A DNA stretch of 64,000 bases from positions 1 to 64,000 of the forward strand of contig CAWBZX010000011.1 in NCBI GenBank assembly GCA_963793295.1, in the 5' to 3' direction. Below, piece by piece: positions 36,541 through 46,737 of this stretch. The notes under the pieces were generated by a model. That model was not told where the DNA came from, ran no database searches, and saw only the letters and a list, made by a program, of their open reading frames with translations. This DNA comes from JAHDHW01 sp963793295 (lineage in GTDB: Bacteria > Bacteroidota > Bacteroidia > Chitinophagales > Saprospiraceae). The translations under genes were made by a program, and so were the position numbers. The number at the start of each line of letters is the position of its first letter. Position 1 is the stretch's first letter.

Positions 36541-38775
36541 TCAAAACTCAAAACCCATTTGGAAAATAAAATTGAATAACCGCGTTTCAAAATTGTACTC
36601 GGATCTGAAAATAATCGGCCCTAAAGTAGAATTTAAACCCAATTCAAGACCAGCACCGGACATGCGGCCTTCCATTTCGAGGATCCTTAACTGTCCTTCG
36701 TTTTCTTCAACCACGAATTCCGGTGAGTGAAAATAACCTAAATTATAGTTGATTGAAATAAACTTGCCTTCGAAAGGTTCCACCTGAACCTTTAGTCCCG
36801 AAAAAGCATATTGATCAGCAGGTTGCTGCATATATTTATATCCGGTAAAAGGTATAAATTGGGATTCGTAGGATAGATTTCGTCCCAGATAAAACAGGTT
36901 GATGAAGTCAGCAGTTTCATATTGAGTTATCCCTGCATAATTATACCATAACAGCGTCATTTCGGGAACTATTTTGAATACCTGACTAAACGCCAGCTGA
37001 AGTGAACTATTCAAGGCAACCGATTTTTCAATGCTGGTTTCAATTTCATTTTTAATCGTTCCGTCAAGTACTAACTTGGCATTAACGGATAAGTTTGTTC
37101 CTTGAACAGGAAAATACTTCCTGTTGTAAGTGTCATAAGTTAATTTAGCATGTGTACTAAGTTGACGAAGGATGTTTTTTGACGCGTTAAGATCTTCCAG
37201 AAATTTTTGAAGCTGACTTAAATATTCTGTACTTACTCCTAATGAAAAAGATAAATCTTTGCTGATTCCGGAAAACACATCAAGCTCAACTTTACCATGA
37301 CGATAGCTGAATTCCTGACTTAATTTATTGTTTTTATAAAATGATCCCGGATAAAAATTAATCAATCCTCTTAATTTCAATCCAATATTGGGGCGGGTTT
37401 TGGTATACACCAAATACTCGGTAATCAGAGCAGGATTTTGTGAAACTCGCAGATCCGTTGACCATTTACTTCCACTCATAATCACATTTCTAAAAGTCGC
37501 GTTCAACAATATAGCGCCATTATAATCGCTGTCGTAGTTGGCTCCCAATTTTAGGTACTTCCCTCCGGACTTCTTAGCTTCGATCACTAAAGTATACCCA
37601 TCGCTCAACGACATTAGTCGGAAATCCACTTTTTTATAAAACCCAGTCGCTGCTATTTTGGAAAATCGCTCATTTAACTTTTCAAGGGATATGATTTTTG
37701 GCAGTTTGATTTGTAAGAGATCCAAAAGAGTCTTTCTGGCAGCTCCTTCAACACCATAAACCTCTATGGAGTGAATATTCACCTTTTCGGGCGTTTTTGG
37801 AGGATTGGTTTTCCGAACGAAATATTGATAACCAATCGCATTCAAATCTTTTTTCAACTCCGGCAGCATTCGCCGTGCCGCCTGTTCGCCAATCGCAATC
37901 AAAGAATCCACCTGACTAAAATCCATTCCTGTAAATCCTTCAATATCAGGGCTAATGACCAGATCAGCTAATCCCAATTGCTCCAGATTAGATTCAACAA
38001 TACGATAACTATTGGTCTGATCCAGCACCTGAACGATAGAATTCAATTCTTTTTTAGAATATAAAGATGCTCCGACATCAAATGCTATGACGTAATCGGC
38101 ACCCATATTTTCGACATCTACAACCGGCAAATTTCTGGCAACCCCACCGTCGACTAGTAAAGTATCATTGAGATCAAGTGGTTCAAAAACAGTAGGAATG
38201 CCAATGCTTGCCCGAATGGCTTCCGGGAGAAATCCGCTTTTAAAAACAACGGCATCGCCTGTTTCCAAATTGGTCGCCACACAACGAAAAGGGATTGGAA
38301 AGTCATCAAAATTATTCACGGAATGAACAGGAATCGTGAGCTGATCCAATAGTAGACCAAGTTTTTGCCCATCTACAAAACCTTTCGGCAGTTGTATTTT
38401 TTTGTCTTCCAGCGGAAATGTTGCGAAATATCGTTCTACCTGATTCTTTTCTTCAATTGGAAGGTAATTCCTGTTAAATTTATCCGTAAAATATGCACTC
38501 CATTCCATATGCTTTGCCAGCGAATCCAGAAAATCAGCGTCATAACCAATGGCATACAATCCACCAACAACGCTCCCCATGCTCGTTCCCGTGATGTAGT
38601 CCGGATAAATACCCTCGGCTTCCAACACTTTTAATACACCAATATGTGCCAATCCTTTCGCTCCGCCACCACTCAAGGCAAAACCAATTTTGTTGGCTTT
38701 TTCAGATTGAGCACTCAAAGCTGTCGATAAAGCCAAAATGATTATAAATAATTGAACCCGAATGTTTAATTTCAT
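36541..38775 (-). CDS. Patatin-like phospholipase fused to POTRA and BamA-type barrel (PlpD-like)
   Basis: 744 residues. Signal peptide about 1-22. The patatin domain (about 30-310) has the oxyanion loop GGGAKG (36-41), nucleophile S65 in GTSMG and catalytic D209 in DGG. A POTRA-like module (about 330-400: IHSIEVYGVEGAARKTLLDLL) joins it to a C-terminal 16-strand-type barrel (about 410-744) ending in aromatic F. This matches PlpD-type (type Vd) autotransported lipases, in which the barrel and POTRA place the lipase at the surface, and Bacteroidota homologues are common. Lipid substrate not known. It reads toward the SnoaL-like gene with a gap of about 190 bases. Confidence 0.93.
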   Translation of the reverse strand: MKLNIRVQLFIIILALSTALSAQSEKANKIGFALSGGGAKGLAHIGVLKVLEAEGIYPDYITGTSMGSVVGGLYAIGYDADFLDSLAKHMEWSAYFTDKFNRNYLPIEEKNQVERYFATFPLEDKKIQLPKGFVDGQKLGLLLDQLTIPVHSVNNFDDFPIPFRCVATNLETGDAVVFKSGFLPEAIRASIGIPTVFEPLDLNDTLLVDGGVARNLPVVDVENMGADYVIAFDVGASLYSKKELNSIVQVLDQTNSYRIVESNLEQLGLADLVISPDIEGFTGMDFSQVDSLIAIGEQAARRMLPELKKDLNAIGYQYFVRKTNPPKTPEKVNIHSIEVYGVEGAARKTLLDLLQIKLPKIISLEKLNERFSKIAATGFYKKVDFRLMSLSDGYTLVIEAKKSGGKYLKLGANYDSDYNGAILLNATFRNVIMSGSKWSTDLRVSQNPALITEYLVYTKTRPNIGLKLRGLINFYPGSFYKNNKLSQEFSYRHGKVELDVFSGISKDLSFSLGVSTEYLSQLQKFLEDLNASKNILRQLSTHAKLTYDTYNRKYFPVQGTNLSVNAKLVLDGTIKNEIETSIEKSVALNSSLQLAFSQVFKIVPEMTLLWYNYAGITQYETADFINLFYLGRNLSYESQFIPFTGYKYMQQPADQYAFSGLKVQVEPFEGKFISINYNLGYFHSPEFVVEENEGQLRILEMEGRMSGAGLELGLNSTLGPIIFRSEYNFETRLFNFIFQMGFEF

Positions 38776-38894
38776 AAATCAATAAAAGTATTAATTCTAT
38801 AGCAGAGGTCAATGATACCTGTAATTGAAATATTTTTTAGTACTTTTCTTTGAATAAATTATCGATAGAAACTATAATTTTTAATTTAAAAGCT

Positions 38895-39605
38895 ATGACA
38901 AAGGGATTTTATAAAACGATTCAATTTTCACTTTTATTAGTTTTAATATTAATATCTTCTTTTGGTTTTTCGCAAGAAAAAACCATTCATTTTGGATTGA
39001 GTTTTAACGCAAGAATCACCCATCAGAATTTTGACGATTCTGACAAAAACAGGAGTGATGATGAATTTTCTTATGCTATAACCGGAAATATTTACTTCGA
39101 TCTCAGTTCAAAATTCCAGTTGATTTCAGGTCTTAGTTTCAGTCATTATAAAATAAATCAATTGGATGATTTTCCGGTTTTTCTCTGCGATATCGATCCT
39201 AGCCAAGGTTACATTCCTTTCAACTCTTATTTCAAGGAAAATTATAAAACGAATTACCTTGGAATTCCTTTGGAAGGAAGATGGATAATGGGAAATAAAG
39301 CCAATCCTTTTTTTCTTCAATTTGGGTTTGAAGGATTGTTTAAAATTGCTTTAAATGAAAAATATACTTTGGTAGAATGCAATGGAGCAAGTGAAATTGA
39401 AATAGATTTACCTGTTGATTCCAAAGAAGTTAACGACTTTCTACTTTTAGCCAAACTTGGAGTTGGTTACGAATTTCCAATTAATGAAAAAATGAAATTG
39501 TTCTTTGAACCAAATATAGAATATTCTCTGACCAGTTTTTTCAAATATGGAATTGGAATCGGCAATTTCTTCAATTTTGGTTTGAATACCGGGATCAGGT
39601 TCTAG
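38895..39605 (+). CDS. Small outer-membrane beta-barrel protein
   Basis: 236 residues from the ATG at 38895, which gives a clear signal peptide (MTKGFYKTIQFSLLLVLILISSFGFSQ); a longer frame from 38850 adds fifteen residues with no signal logic. The mature part has about eight amphipathic strands (FGLSFNARIT, AITGNIYFDL, FQLISGLSFSHY, FLQFGFEGLF, LLAKLGVGYEF, FFEPNIEYSL, FFNFGLNTGIRF) and ends in F, the pattern of porin-family/OmpW-like eight-strand barrels. Function unknown. Confidence 0.8.
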   Translation: MTKGFYKTIQFSLLLVLILISSFGFSQEKTIHFGLSFNARITHQNFDDSDKNRSDDEFSYAITGNIYFDLSSKFQLISGLSFSHYKINQLDDFPVFLCDIDPSQGYIPFNSYFKENYKTNYLGIPLEGRWIMGNKANPFFLQFGFEGLFKIALNEKYTLVECNGASEIEIDLPVDSKEVNDFLLLAKLGVGYEFPINEKMKLFFEPNIEYSLTSFFKYGIGIGNFFNFGLNTGIRF

Positions 39606-39646
39606 CCAATTATTTAATCCATTCGAATTTTACTTGATCAAAAAAA

Positions 39647-40942
39647 TTAAATATTTAAAATCCAAAACCCTATTAATCCCGCAAGAAAGATCAGACCGTA
39701 TCCGATGAGCACATATTTTTTGAGTTCCTTGCTTCCTACCCAAAGACTAATGCCAATTTTTACAATGGTATTACATAAAGTTGCCAGCAGAATGGCGTTT
39801 TGTGCAGTGAGCTTTGGCACGGTGTCTCCAGCCAGTTTAGTTACAGAAATAGTAATGGCATCTATATCCGTTAAAGCGGCAATGGCGGTGGAAATAAAAA
39901 TCCCTTTTGCTCCAAACTGGTTATTGGCATAACTCACCAATATTAAAATGGCAGAGTAAAGGATGCCGAAAAATACCGCTTCTCTTAAATTCAGGGGTTT
40001 TCCAAGCGGTATATCAGTATCTACTTTTGATTGTGATTGTTGTTTTTTATAAAAAAATAAAGCGCCTCCAAAACCTGCTATCAGAACCAGAGTCAAGGGT
40101 ATTATCAATTCTTGCAATAGTGTTAGATTGAAAATAATGACCCAGATAAAAACCCGAACCACCATAATAGTCGAAGCGGCCATAATGGCAACAGCACAAT
40201 TAACAGAAAGCTCAGGAACCTCTTTGCTCTTTTTGGAAAACACCCAGGAAACTACTGTGCTGGAAACCAATCCACCTACAATTCCTGTAAGCAAAATACC
40301 TCTGTCTGAGCCCAAAAATTTCATCAACATATAACCAACAAAACCCAACCCTGAAGTCAATATAATCACCCAACCCAGTTCTCTGGGATTAAAAACATCA
40401 AAAGGTCCTATTGTTTTGTCAGGAAGGAAAGGGAATATCAACAATACAATGATCACAAATTGGATAAAGGCAAATAGTTCAACCTGCGTTATTCGCCCGA
40501 TAATGCTTTTTAATTTTACTTTCAGGGACAGAAAAACTAAGATAACGACCATAAGAGCAAGGCTGGACTCCACATAGCCCATAAATGTGGTAGCACCTAG
40601 TAGAAAAGCAAGTAGGGTCGCAAACTCTGTTGTTCCACCGATACTGCCTTTATTAGCACTAATCCAATAGGATACAGCAACAAAAAGTGAAACAGCAAGC
40701 AATCCAATAACCAGAATCCAAGGTGTAAAAACCAAACTCAACAAAGCAGTCAAAAAGCCTACAAGAACGACAAATACAAAAGTTCTCACTCCTGCAAAAA
40801 TTTCCTCTTTTTTCGTGATTGAAGCATGTTCACGTTCCAATCCAATGACAAATCCAATACCTGTTGCAACCAACATTCGAATAAAAAAATCCAGTTGAGT
40901 AAGTTGAAAGCTATCTGTTTGAATGATATACGATTCTTCCAC
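39647..40942 (-). CDS. MgtC/DUF4010 multi-pass membrane protein
   Basis: 431 residues. The N-terminal part (about 17-150) is MgtC/SapB-like, with VATGIGFVIGLERE and GVRTF. The C-terminal part (about 175-415) is DUF4010, with the VGGLVSSTVVSWVF and DIDAITISVTKLA segments. About twelve helices place it in the inner membrane. MgtC proteins are linked to magnesium limitation and ATP synthase inhibition; the DUF4010 fusion has no settled function, so a transport or ion-homeostasis role is only probable. Its stop faces that of the small barrel gene across a 41-base gap. Confidence 0.9.
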   Translation of the reverse strand: MEESYIIQTDSFQLTQLDFFIRMLVATGIGFVIGLEREHASITKKEEIFAGVRTFVFVVLVGFLTALLSLVFTPWILVIGLLAVSLFVAVSYWISANKGSIGGTTEFATLLAFLLGATTFMGYVESSLALMVVILVFLSLKVKLKSIIGRITQVELFAFIQFVIIVLLIFPFLPDKTIGPFDVFNPRELGWVIILTSGLGFVGYMLMKFLGSDRGILLTGIVGGLVSSTVVSWVFSKKSKEVPELSVNCAVAIMAASTIMVVRVFIWVIIFNLTLLQELIIPLTLVLIAGFGGALFFYKKQQSQSKVDTDIPLGKPLNLREAVFFGILYSAILILVSYANNQFGAKGIFISTAIAALTDIDAITISVTKLAGDTVPKLTAQNAILLATLCNTIVKIGISLWVGSKELKKYVLIGYGLIFLAGLIGFWILNI

Positions 40943-41119
40943 AGGCTAATGGCTGGTTATACCTCAATAATGTTACAAAGCTTATAAATATTAGCGTATC
41001 ATCAGATGATAAAAATCATTTCAAAATTGAACTTTATCAATTTCTCTATATCCGGAACCCCAAAAATTAAAAAGTAATAATGTTTGCTTTTCCAGCATTT
41101 TTGAAAGCCCTTGATAAAA

Positions 41120-41154
41120 AAAATCCTGAACCACACACTGTGATTCAGGATTTT
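41120..41154 (-). terminator. Hairpin terminator downstream of the vanadium-haloperoxidase-like gene
   Basis: An 11-bp perfect stem (aaaatcctgaa/ttcaggatttt, 41120-41130 with 41144-41154) and further pairing past one mismatch in the 13-base loop. On minus it is followed by a T run (complement of the As at 41116-41123). Confidence 0.7.
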
Positions 41155-41172
41155 AATCATTTATTAAACGGC

Positions 41173-43905
41173 CTAATGCCTAATGATTTTTTCCAGATAT
41201 TGGTTTTCTCCGCTGTCATCCGATAATCTCAGAAAATAGACTCCTTTCGGTAAAATGCTAAAATCAAAAGTTGCCGTATTTCCCACAAACGTGATCGTCC
41301 GCTCAACCAACAATTTACCATCATTACTGATGATTTGGAGGTTCATTTTTCCTGAATAATCATAGCGGATCGTCAAAACGTCTTTTACAGGATTAGGAAA
41401 TACATCGATCAGATCATTTAAGTTATTTTCTTTCACACCAATCGTTAAATCCATTCCATCGCAATCTTCATCGATTCCATTATTTGGGATCTCTTCAGCG
41501 CCTGGAAAGATTAATTCATTGCTGTCATCACAGTCTTCACTGTTGATTACATAACCTGTTGGTGGCTCCGTGATACAAGTATCCACGGAAGTTTCAAAAT
41601 CACCAAAGCCATCATTGTCGCTATCTAAAAAATAAGCATTGGTTGCAAGGCCGTCATCATTTAGACCGTTACAATTATTATCAATTCCATCGCAGATTTC
41701 ATCAGCATCTGGATGAATGTTTTCATCATTGTCGTTGCAATCTAAAGGGTTGGCTACAAAACCTGTTGGCGCAAAGCTTTGACAAGTATCTATTGTTATC
41801 ATTTCATCTCCGAAGCCATCGTTGTCATTGTCAAAATAATAAGTAAATAGTTCTAATTCATCATCGATAAGATCATTACAATTGTCATCGATGCCGTTAC
41901 AAATTTCACTGGCGCCGGGATTAATTGAATCATTGCTATCATCACAATCTTCAAAATCAAAATAGCCATCGCCATCGCCATCGAAGAAGAAATAAGTTTC
42001 AGCATAATTAAAAGCATCAACGCCTATTTTTTCTCCGATCAGACGGCCAGGGACATCATCAGCCGGAGGATGAATCCCTCCCCAAATACGCGAAAGGCTG
42101 CATTGATCAGAAGCATCACGATAAGTTGCCCATTGTAAAACAATATCTGTACTAGGCCCTTCTTCAAAAACAAGAAATTCATTTTGATTCGCATTAAATT
42201 GTCCCATTCCTCCGGGGAAATATGCATCACCGGTAATCATCGTCATCACTTCTGCTGCAGCTCTGGAAAAAGTAGAGTGCCCAGAAATATAACCTGCAAA
42301 AGGTGGCGTAACAAAAGTAGGCCGCTGATAAGGCCACCAGTTTTCTGCCAAAATCCAATCTACTCCGGCCATTTCGGTTTCCGGATCAACAATATAATCG
42401 GGACCTCTCCAGGCTTTTAGTTTGATTTTTCCAACATGCTCAAATATCGGCCCTGCAAGGATATCATTTGAATCAACCAATTCAATAAAACCGTCTAACA
42501 AATTTATTCCGCCAGGATGGTACGAAGGTAAGCCAGGATCGGAGCTTTGTCCGCGACCAGTCATTGAACGAATAGCTGAAATAGGCCGCAGATAATCATA
42601 CCAGCCTTTTATACCCCATGCCGTTATTGCGCAATCGTGCACCGCTCCTGCCATCATAAAATATGCTTTAACATCCCATTCTAAATCATCCAGAATTTCT
42701 CCTTCTCCGCCATATTTTTTTTCAAATTCAGGATTATCGTTTACATAATTTAAAATGGTGAACCAATGCCCAGGAGGTGTTTCAGAGTCAGGGCCATCAG
42801 CCCAAAATTCAGCCAGCACTCTTCCATAATCCGCTCGCGGTACTATTTGTGGCTCATAAGGCATTCCGGTATGCGGATTCATATTATGGCCAATCCCATA
42901 ATCTCCTCCATCAACTAAATTGTAGAAATCTCTTAAGCCTTCAATTGTAGTAGGGTAATCCTGAACATTTCCGATACTGGCAGGAGAAATATCCCACATT
43001 ACGCCATCTTCCGGATCCAAATGAGAGGACCATACAGAGACGAGTTGAAAACCCCATTTATATTCTTCGGAAATCCCTCCCACCGCTGTTGTGTCGATAT
43101 ATGGCGGATAACCGGGATCATGGTAAGTCCAATAAACATCACCATCCCGCTGATGAAGGGTCAAATCTTCATCTTTTAAAGCGAAAGGAGTTACCTGTCC
43201 CCATTCAGGGCCTAAAAAGTCAGGAGTATTAAATGGAATTTCGTTACCTGATTGATCAATAAAAACATCCAAAGTTAGCGGTTGCCATCGATTTGGATCA
43301 AGGATATCTGGATTACCAGGAAAATTAGTTACTAAAGGGGGATTGACCGGTTCATAAAATTCATTGGCATAATCACCCTGCTCATTGGAACCGTCTTGTA
43401 GCCCAAAGGCAATTAGTTCTTGTGCGATATAATTTCCCAATGCTGCAGGTATTCCTGATGCATAATTGGTTGAAGTAAAATTAGAATCATAGCCCAACTG
43501 AGTGAATAAATCATTTATATTAGCCAGGGTTGCCACTGCACCAGGAGAATTATTAAAACGATAATAAAGCAACCGATAAGCTGCATAACTTATGGCTTCT
43601 TCTCTTGCTGCTTGAATATCAGCCGGTATTGGAACGCCATTGAATTCACAGTTATATCCGCGAACATTATTACCAAGCAAAAAAGGCCTTGCAACATCAT
43701 CATAAACTGCCCAGGCATCCCACATCGCTATCGAAGTGTGAAATAAATTTCGGGCATGGACAGTAGGCCGAGCAAAATCATTTCTAATAGCTGTTAATAA
43801 CTGCTCGTTCCATTGACGTGCAATTGACTCTTGGGCGGTCACTGTACTTACCAAAGAAAGAAATATCCACAGGAATAGGAATTGTAATTTGTATAAGTTT
43901 TTCAT
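41173..43905 (-). CDS. T9SS-secreted vanadium-haloperoxidase/PAP2-like protein with three MopE-type motifs
   Basis: 910 residues. Signal peptide about 1-24. The helical body (about 25-645) ends with the acid-phosphatase/vanadium haloperoxidase signature: SGHSTFSRAA (about 552-561) and CSLSRIWGGIHPPADDVPG (about 612-630). These supply the Ser/Gly/His, Arg and catalytic His that hold vanadate or phosphate. Three MopE-type putative metal-binding motifs follow (about 655-830; DGDGDGYFDFEDCDD and relatives, CNGIDDNC). A T9SS type A sorting domain closes the chain (about 835-910, FPNPVKDVLTIRY). Likely activity is halide oxidation with hydrogen peroxide outside the cell; phosphatase activity is the alternative. 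No known partner in the neighbourhood. Confidence 0.9.
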   Translation of the reverse strand: MKNLYKLQFLFLWIFLSLVSTVTAQESIARQWNEQLLTAIRNDFARPTVHARNLFHTSIAMWDAWAVYDDVARPFLLGNNVRGYNCEFNGVPIPADIQAAREEAISYAAYRLLYYRFNNSPGAVATLANINDLFTQLGYDSNFTSTNYASGIPAALGNYIAQELIAFGLQDGSNEQGDYANEFYEPVNPPLVTNFPGNPDILDPNRWQPLTLDVFIDQSGNEIPFNTPDFLGPEWGQVTPFALKDEDLTLHQRDGDVYWTYHDPGYPPYIDTTAVGGISEEYKWGFQLVSVWSSHLDPEDGVMWDISPASIGNVQDYPTTIEGLRDFYNLVDGGDYGIGHNMNPHTGMPYEPQIVPRADYGRVLAEFWADGPDSETPPGHWFTILNYVNDNPEFEKKYGGEGEILDDLEWDVKAYFMMAGAVHDCAITAWGIKGWYDYLRPISAIRSMTGRGQSSDPGLPSYHPGGINLLDGFIELVDSNDILAGPIFEHVGKIKLKAWRGPDYIVDPETEMAGVDWILAENWWPYQRPTFVTPPFAGYISGHSTFSRAAAEVMTMITGDAYFPGGMGQFNANQNEFLVFEEGPSTDIVLQWATYRDASDQCSLSRIWGGIHPPADDVPGRLIGEKIGVDAFNYAETYFFFDGDGDGYFDFEDCDDSNDSINPGASEICNGIDDNCNDLIDDELELFTYYFDNDNDGFGDEMITIDTCQSFAPTGFVANPLDCNDNDENIHPDADEICDGIDNNCNGLNDDGLATNAYFLDSDNDGFGDFETSVDTCITEPPTGYVINSEDCDDSNELIFPGAEEIPNNGIDEDCDGMDLTIGVKENNLNDLIDVFPNPVKDVLTIRYDYSGKMNLQIISNDGKLLVERTITFVGNTATFDFSILPKGVYFLRLSDDSGENQYLEKIIRH

Positions 43906-44428
43906 ATCGTACTGTTTAGTGGTCTGGTGAAATTTTATATGTCCGATATCATCATATATAATATATTGACTTTAAGACAAGAAAGATACCATCATTTCCT
44001 TTAAATGAAATTATGGAAACTGTTTAAAGAGACGGGTAAGAATTTAAAAGCTTTGTATCAACAATTGTAGTATACAAAAATATATAATTATTATCAAATT
44101 GCACCATATTCCAATTCATAAAAATGATTAATGTTTTACACTTTAAGTTGCCAGGCTAAATTTTCAAGGTATAAAGTTAATACTTCAATTCCATCTAATC
44201 ATTGCATCATTTTATCTAGAAAATTCTCGTTTTAAAATAAATCGCTGCTAATTATAAACTCATTCCTACTATAGAATTATACTATTACTTTTTAAGTGTG
44301 GATTTACTTTTTTCAATTGCTGTGTCTTGTAAATCACTGACTTTACATCTCACCAAAGTAAGATTGAAATTGCGTCGAATATATTTGAAAATAAATCAAA
44401 AAAGATATTAACCTAAAACCTTAAAATT
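43906..44428. other. Divergent intergenic region, no gene seen
   Basis: About 520 AT-rich bases between divergent genes. TATATTTG at 44380-44387 matches the -7 element 41 bases before the DUF4407 ATG, and TATTTTTG on minus (44082-44075) lies 170 bases before the haloperoxidase-like start. Neither has a TTG at the standard distance, so both are weak candidates. Confidence 0.4.
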
Positions 44429-45562
44429 ATGAGTTCAGTTAAGAATTTTCTCCTATTTTGCTCTGGTATTGATCTGACTATTCTAAAAAAATGTCCATCC
44501 GATGAAAACAAATATATAGGTATTGGAGCCACAGTTTTATTTACCGGAATACTTGCTTTTTTTTCAGCAGGCTATGCTTTATTCACAGTGTTTGATTCTT
44601 ATACTTTAGCAGTAACATTCGGCCTGGTTTGGGGTTTGATGATTTTCAACCTCGATCGCTATATTGTGAGTAGCATGAAAAGTCATGGTTCATTTTGGCG
44701 TGACTTGATGGTTGCTTTTCCAAGATTATTGATGGCCGTTTTGCTGGCGTTGGTTATCTCAAAACCGCTGGAATTGAAAATATTTGAAAAAGAAATAAAC
44801 GCGGAATTGATTATAATGGAACAGGAAGTTTTCAAAACCCAGGAGGATAAAATCAAACTCCGATATCAAAACCAGATCGAAGGGCATCAATCAGAATTAG
44901 CTTTGCTAAAATCAGAAATTGAAAATAAAACCGCAACCCGCGATAAACTAGCTTTGGCTGCCATTCAGGAAGCTGATGGAACAGGCGGTTCTTTGAAAAA
45001 AAACCTTGGCCCAATTTACAAAGCTAAAAAAAAGGAAGCCGATCAGGCTCAATCTGAACTGGACCAAACGCTCCAAACTAACCTTCCTTTAATTGCAGAA
45101 CACCAAACTACGATTAATTTGCTCGGAGAAAATATTCAAAATGAAATTACAGCATTAGATCGATCAAACTACGGCGGCATAGCTGCAAGAATGGATGCGC
45201 TGGATCGCTTATCACAAGGAAGTACAGCCATTTATTTAGCCAACATTTTTATCATGCTGTTATTTATTTCCATCGAGACCGCTCCGATTTTTGTCAAATT
45301 GATTTCTTATCGCAGCCCGTATGACTATTTGCTGCATGAACACGAACATGTTTTCCAGATGGTCCATCTTGAAAACACCACTCTTTTAGCAAATACAGTT
45401 AAAAACAAACTGAATGAGAATACAGCACTCGGGACCCATCGGTCCAACGCTCATGTAACTGGCGAAAAGCTACTTATCGATGAAGCGCTCAAACAAAAAG
45501 TAGAAGAAATCAAAAGCCAACCCGCTACTTGGGAGCAGGTGATCCTCAAAAAGGGGCTTTAA
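44429..45562 (+). CDS. DUF4407 membrane protein with long coiled coil
   Basis: 377 residues. Four membrane helices: two near 27-75, one near 92-110 and one near 265-287. A long coiled coil (about 118-235, rich in E, K, Q) sits between the third and fourth helices and probably projects to one side of the inner membrane. The opening MSSVKNFLLFCSGIDLTILKKCP and FNLDRYIVSS match DUF4407, a family without known function. The tail (about 290-377) is hydrophilic. It stands alone, converging on the FKBP gene with a 27-base gap. Confidence 0.85.
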   Translation: MSSVKNFLLFCSGIDLTILKKCPSDENKYIGIGATVLFTGILAFFSAGYALFTVFDSYTLAVTFGLVWGLMIFNLDRYIVSSMKSHGSFWRDLMVAFPRLLMAVLLALVISKPLELKIFEKEINAELIIMEQEVFKTQEDKIKLRYQNQIEGHQSELALLKSEIENKTATRDKLALAAIQEADGTGGSLKKNLGPIYKAKKKEADQAQSELDQTLQTNLPLIAEHQTTINLLGENIQNEITALDRSNYGGIAARMDALDRLSQGSTAIYLANIFIMLLFISIETAPIFVKLISYRSPYDYLLHEHEHVFQMVHLENTTLLANTVKNKLNENTALGTHRSNAHVTGEKLLIDEALKQKVEEIKSQPATWEQVILKKGL

Positions 45563-45589
45563 TATTTTATAAAGTATTCTTGTTGATTA

Positions 45590-46489
45590 TTACTTGACCA
45601 ATTCAATATAATAGGCAAGTTCAGCCTTCGGTGGAATAAGAGAAGGATTCCCTTCGTCTCCGTAACCCAAGTCTGAGGGAACAAAAAGCATGGCTTTTGT
45701 TCCTCGCTTGAGGTAGGTTAATGCTTCGTCCCAACCTGAGACTACAGAGCCTGCGCCAACTTTGACGGGATAGGTAGGAGAACTGGTAAATGAAGAATCA
45801 AAAACTTGACCTTTTGCGAGGAGCATGGCGTGGTAGCGTAGTTGGACCGTTTCTCCTTCGACAGGTATTTTACCAGCGCCCTCTTCGAGAATGTAATATT
45901 TAAGCCCCGAAGGCTTTTCGACAAATTTATCGTCTAGTTTTCCGGATCGATAATCCTCCAAAACCTGTTTAGAAAATTCATCGATTTCCAATGCACGAGC
46001 ATTGTTTCGCTCTCTTTCTTCTTCAATGATCTTTTGATTTTCTGCTGCACTTTTTATATCAATCAAAACCAGATCATAATAAAAGTTAGTAAATTCTCCA
46101 AAGTCAGGTGGCAATGGCGGAACGGAATCAAGCGGTATAATAACCGTAATACTGTCTCCGATACTCATTAATTTTATCCCTTCCATTAAGGGAGAAACTG
46201 CTTCCCGCGGATTCGGCAATGGCTCTGGAATCTGCATTTTTGATACCATTTCAGCTTCGCGGCCATCCATCATTAAAGAATCATCCGCTTTAAAATTAAA
46301 ATAATAATAGGCTACTTCTCCAACCTGTGGTTTAGGTCCTTCATTTTGTAAATGATGTATATATTGGTAACCACAATCCATGGTTAAAAGCCCGTCAGGG
46401 TCTTCTTTTTCTTGGTCGTCAGCACATGCATTGAATATAAAAAGGGTAATCAAACCTATAAAAAAGAACAATAGTTGCTTTTTGTACAT
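45590..46489 (-). CDS. FKBP-type peptidyl-prolyl cis-trans isomerase lipoprotein
   Basis: 299 residues. The lipobox FNAC places the lipidated cysteine at about 21. The C-terminal FKBP domain (about 205-299) has the usual VQLRYHAMLLAKGQVFDSSF, VVSGWDEALTYLKRGTKAMLFVPSDLGYG and AELAYYIELVK segments. The region about 50-150 looks like a second, degenerate FKBP fold (VGEVAYYYFNFKADDSLMMDG..., LMSIGDSITVIIPLDSV) lacking the active-site aromatic set. It would assist folding of exported proteins at the periplasmic face of a membrane. TACATTTG on minus (46520-46513) is a possible -7 element close to the start. Confidence 0.9.
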   Translation of the reverse strand: MYKKQLLFFFIGLITLFIFNACADDQEKEDPDGLLTMDCGYQYIHHLQNEGPKPQVGEVAYYYFNFKADDSLMMDGREAEMVSKMQIPEPLPNPREAVSPLMEGIKLMSIGDSITVIIPLDSVPPLPPDFGEFTNFYYDLVLIDIKSAAENQKIIEEERERNNARALEIDEFSKQVLEDYRSGKLDDKFVEKPSGLKYYILEEGAGKIPVEGETVQLRYHAMLLAKGQVFDSSFTSSPTYPVKVGAGSVVSGWDEALTYLKRGTKAMLFVPSDLGYGDEGNPSLIPPKAELAYYIELVK

Positions 46490-46737
46490 TAGAGATATTT
46501 TTAAAAAAAAGACAAATGTAGAGAATAATTATTCAAAAATAAACACTTTGACTTAAGCGCTTTCAGATGCACTCTTTATTACCATCCAAACACAAACCTT
46601 AAAAATAATACTGAAACCAAAGACTTTAAAGGTGTTTCAAGCGATGAATGAGCATTTACATTATTTTATCATTCTACTTCATCTCCTATGGAATATTCTG
46701 TATTATTTTGTAATTAGTGATTTCAAAAACCAATCAA

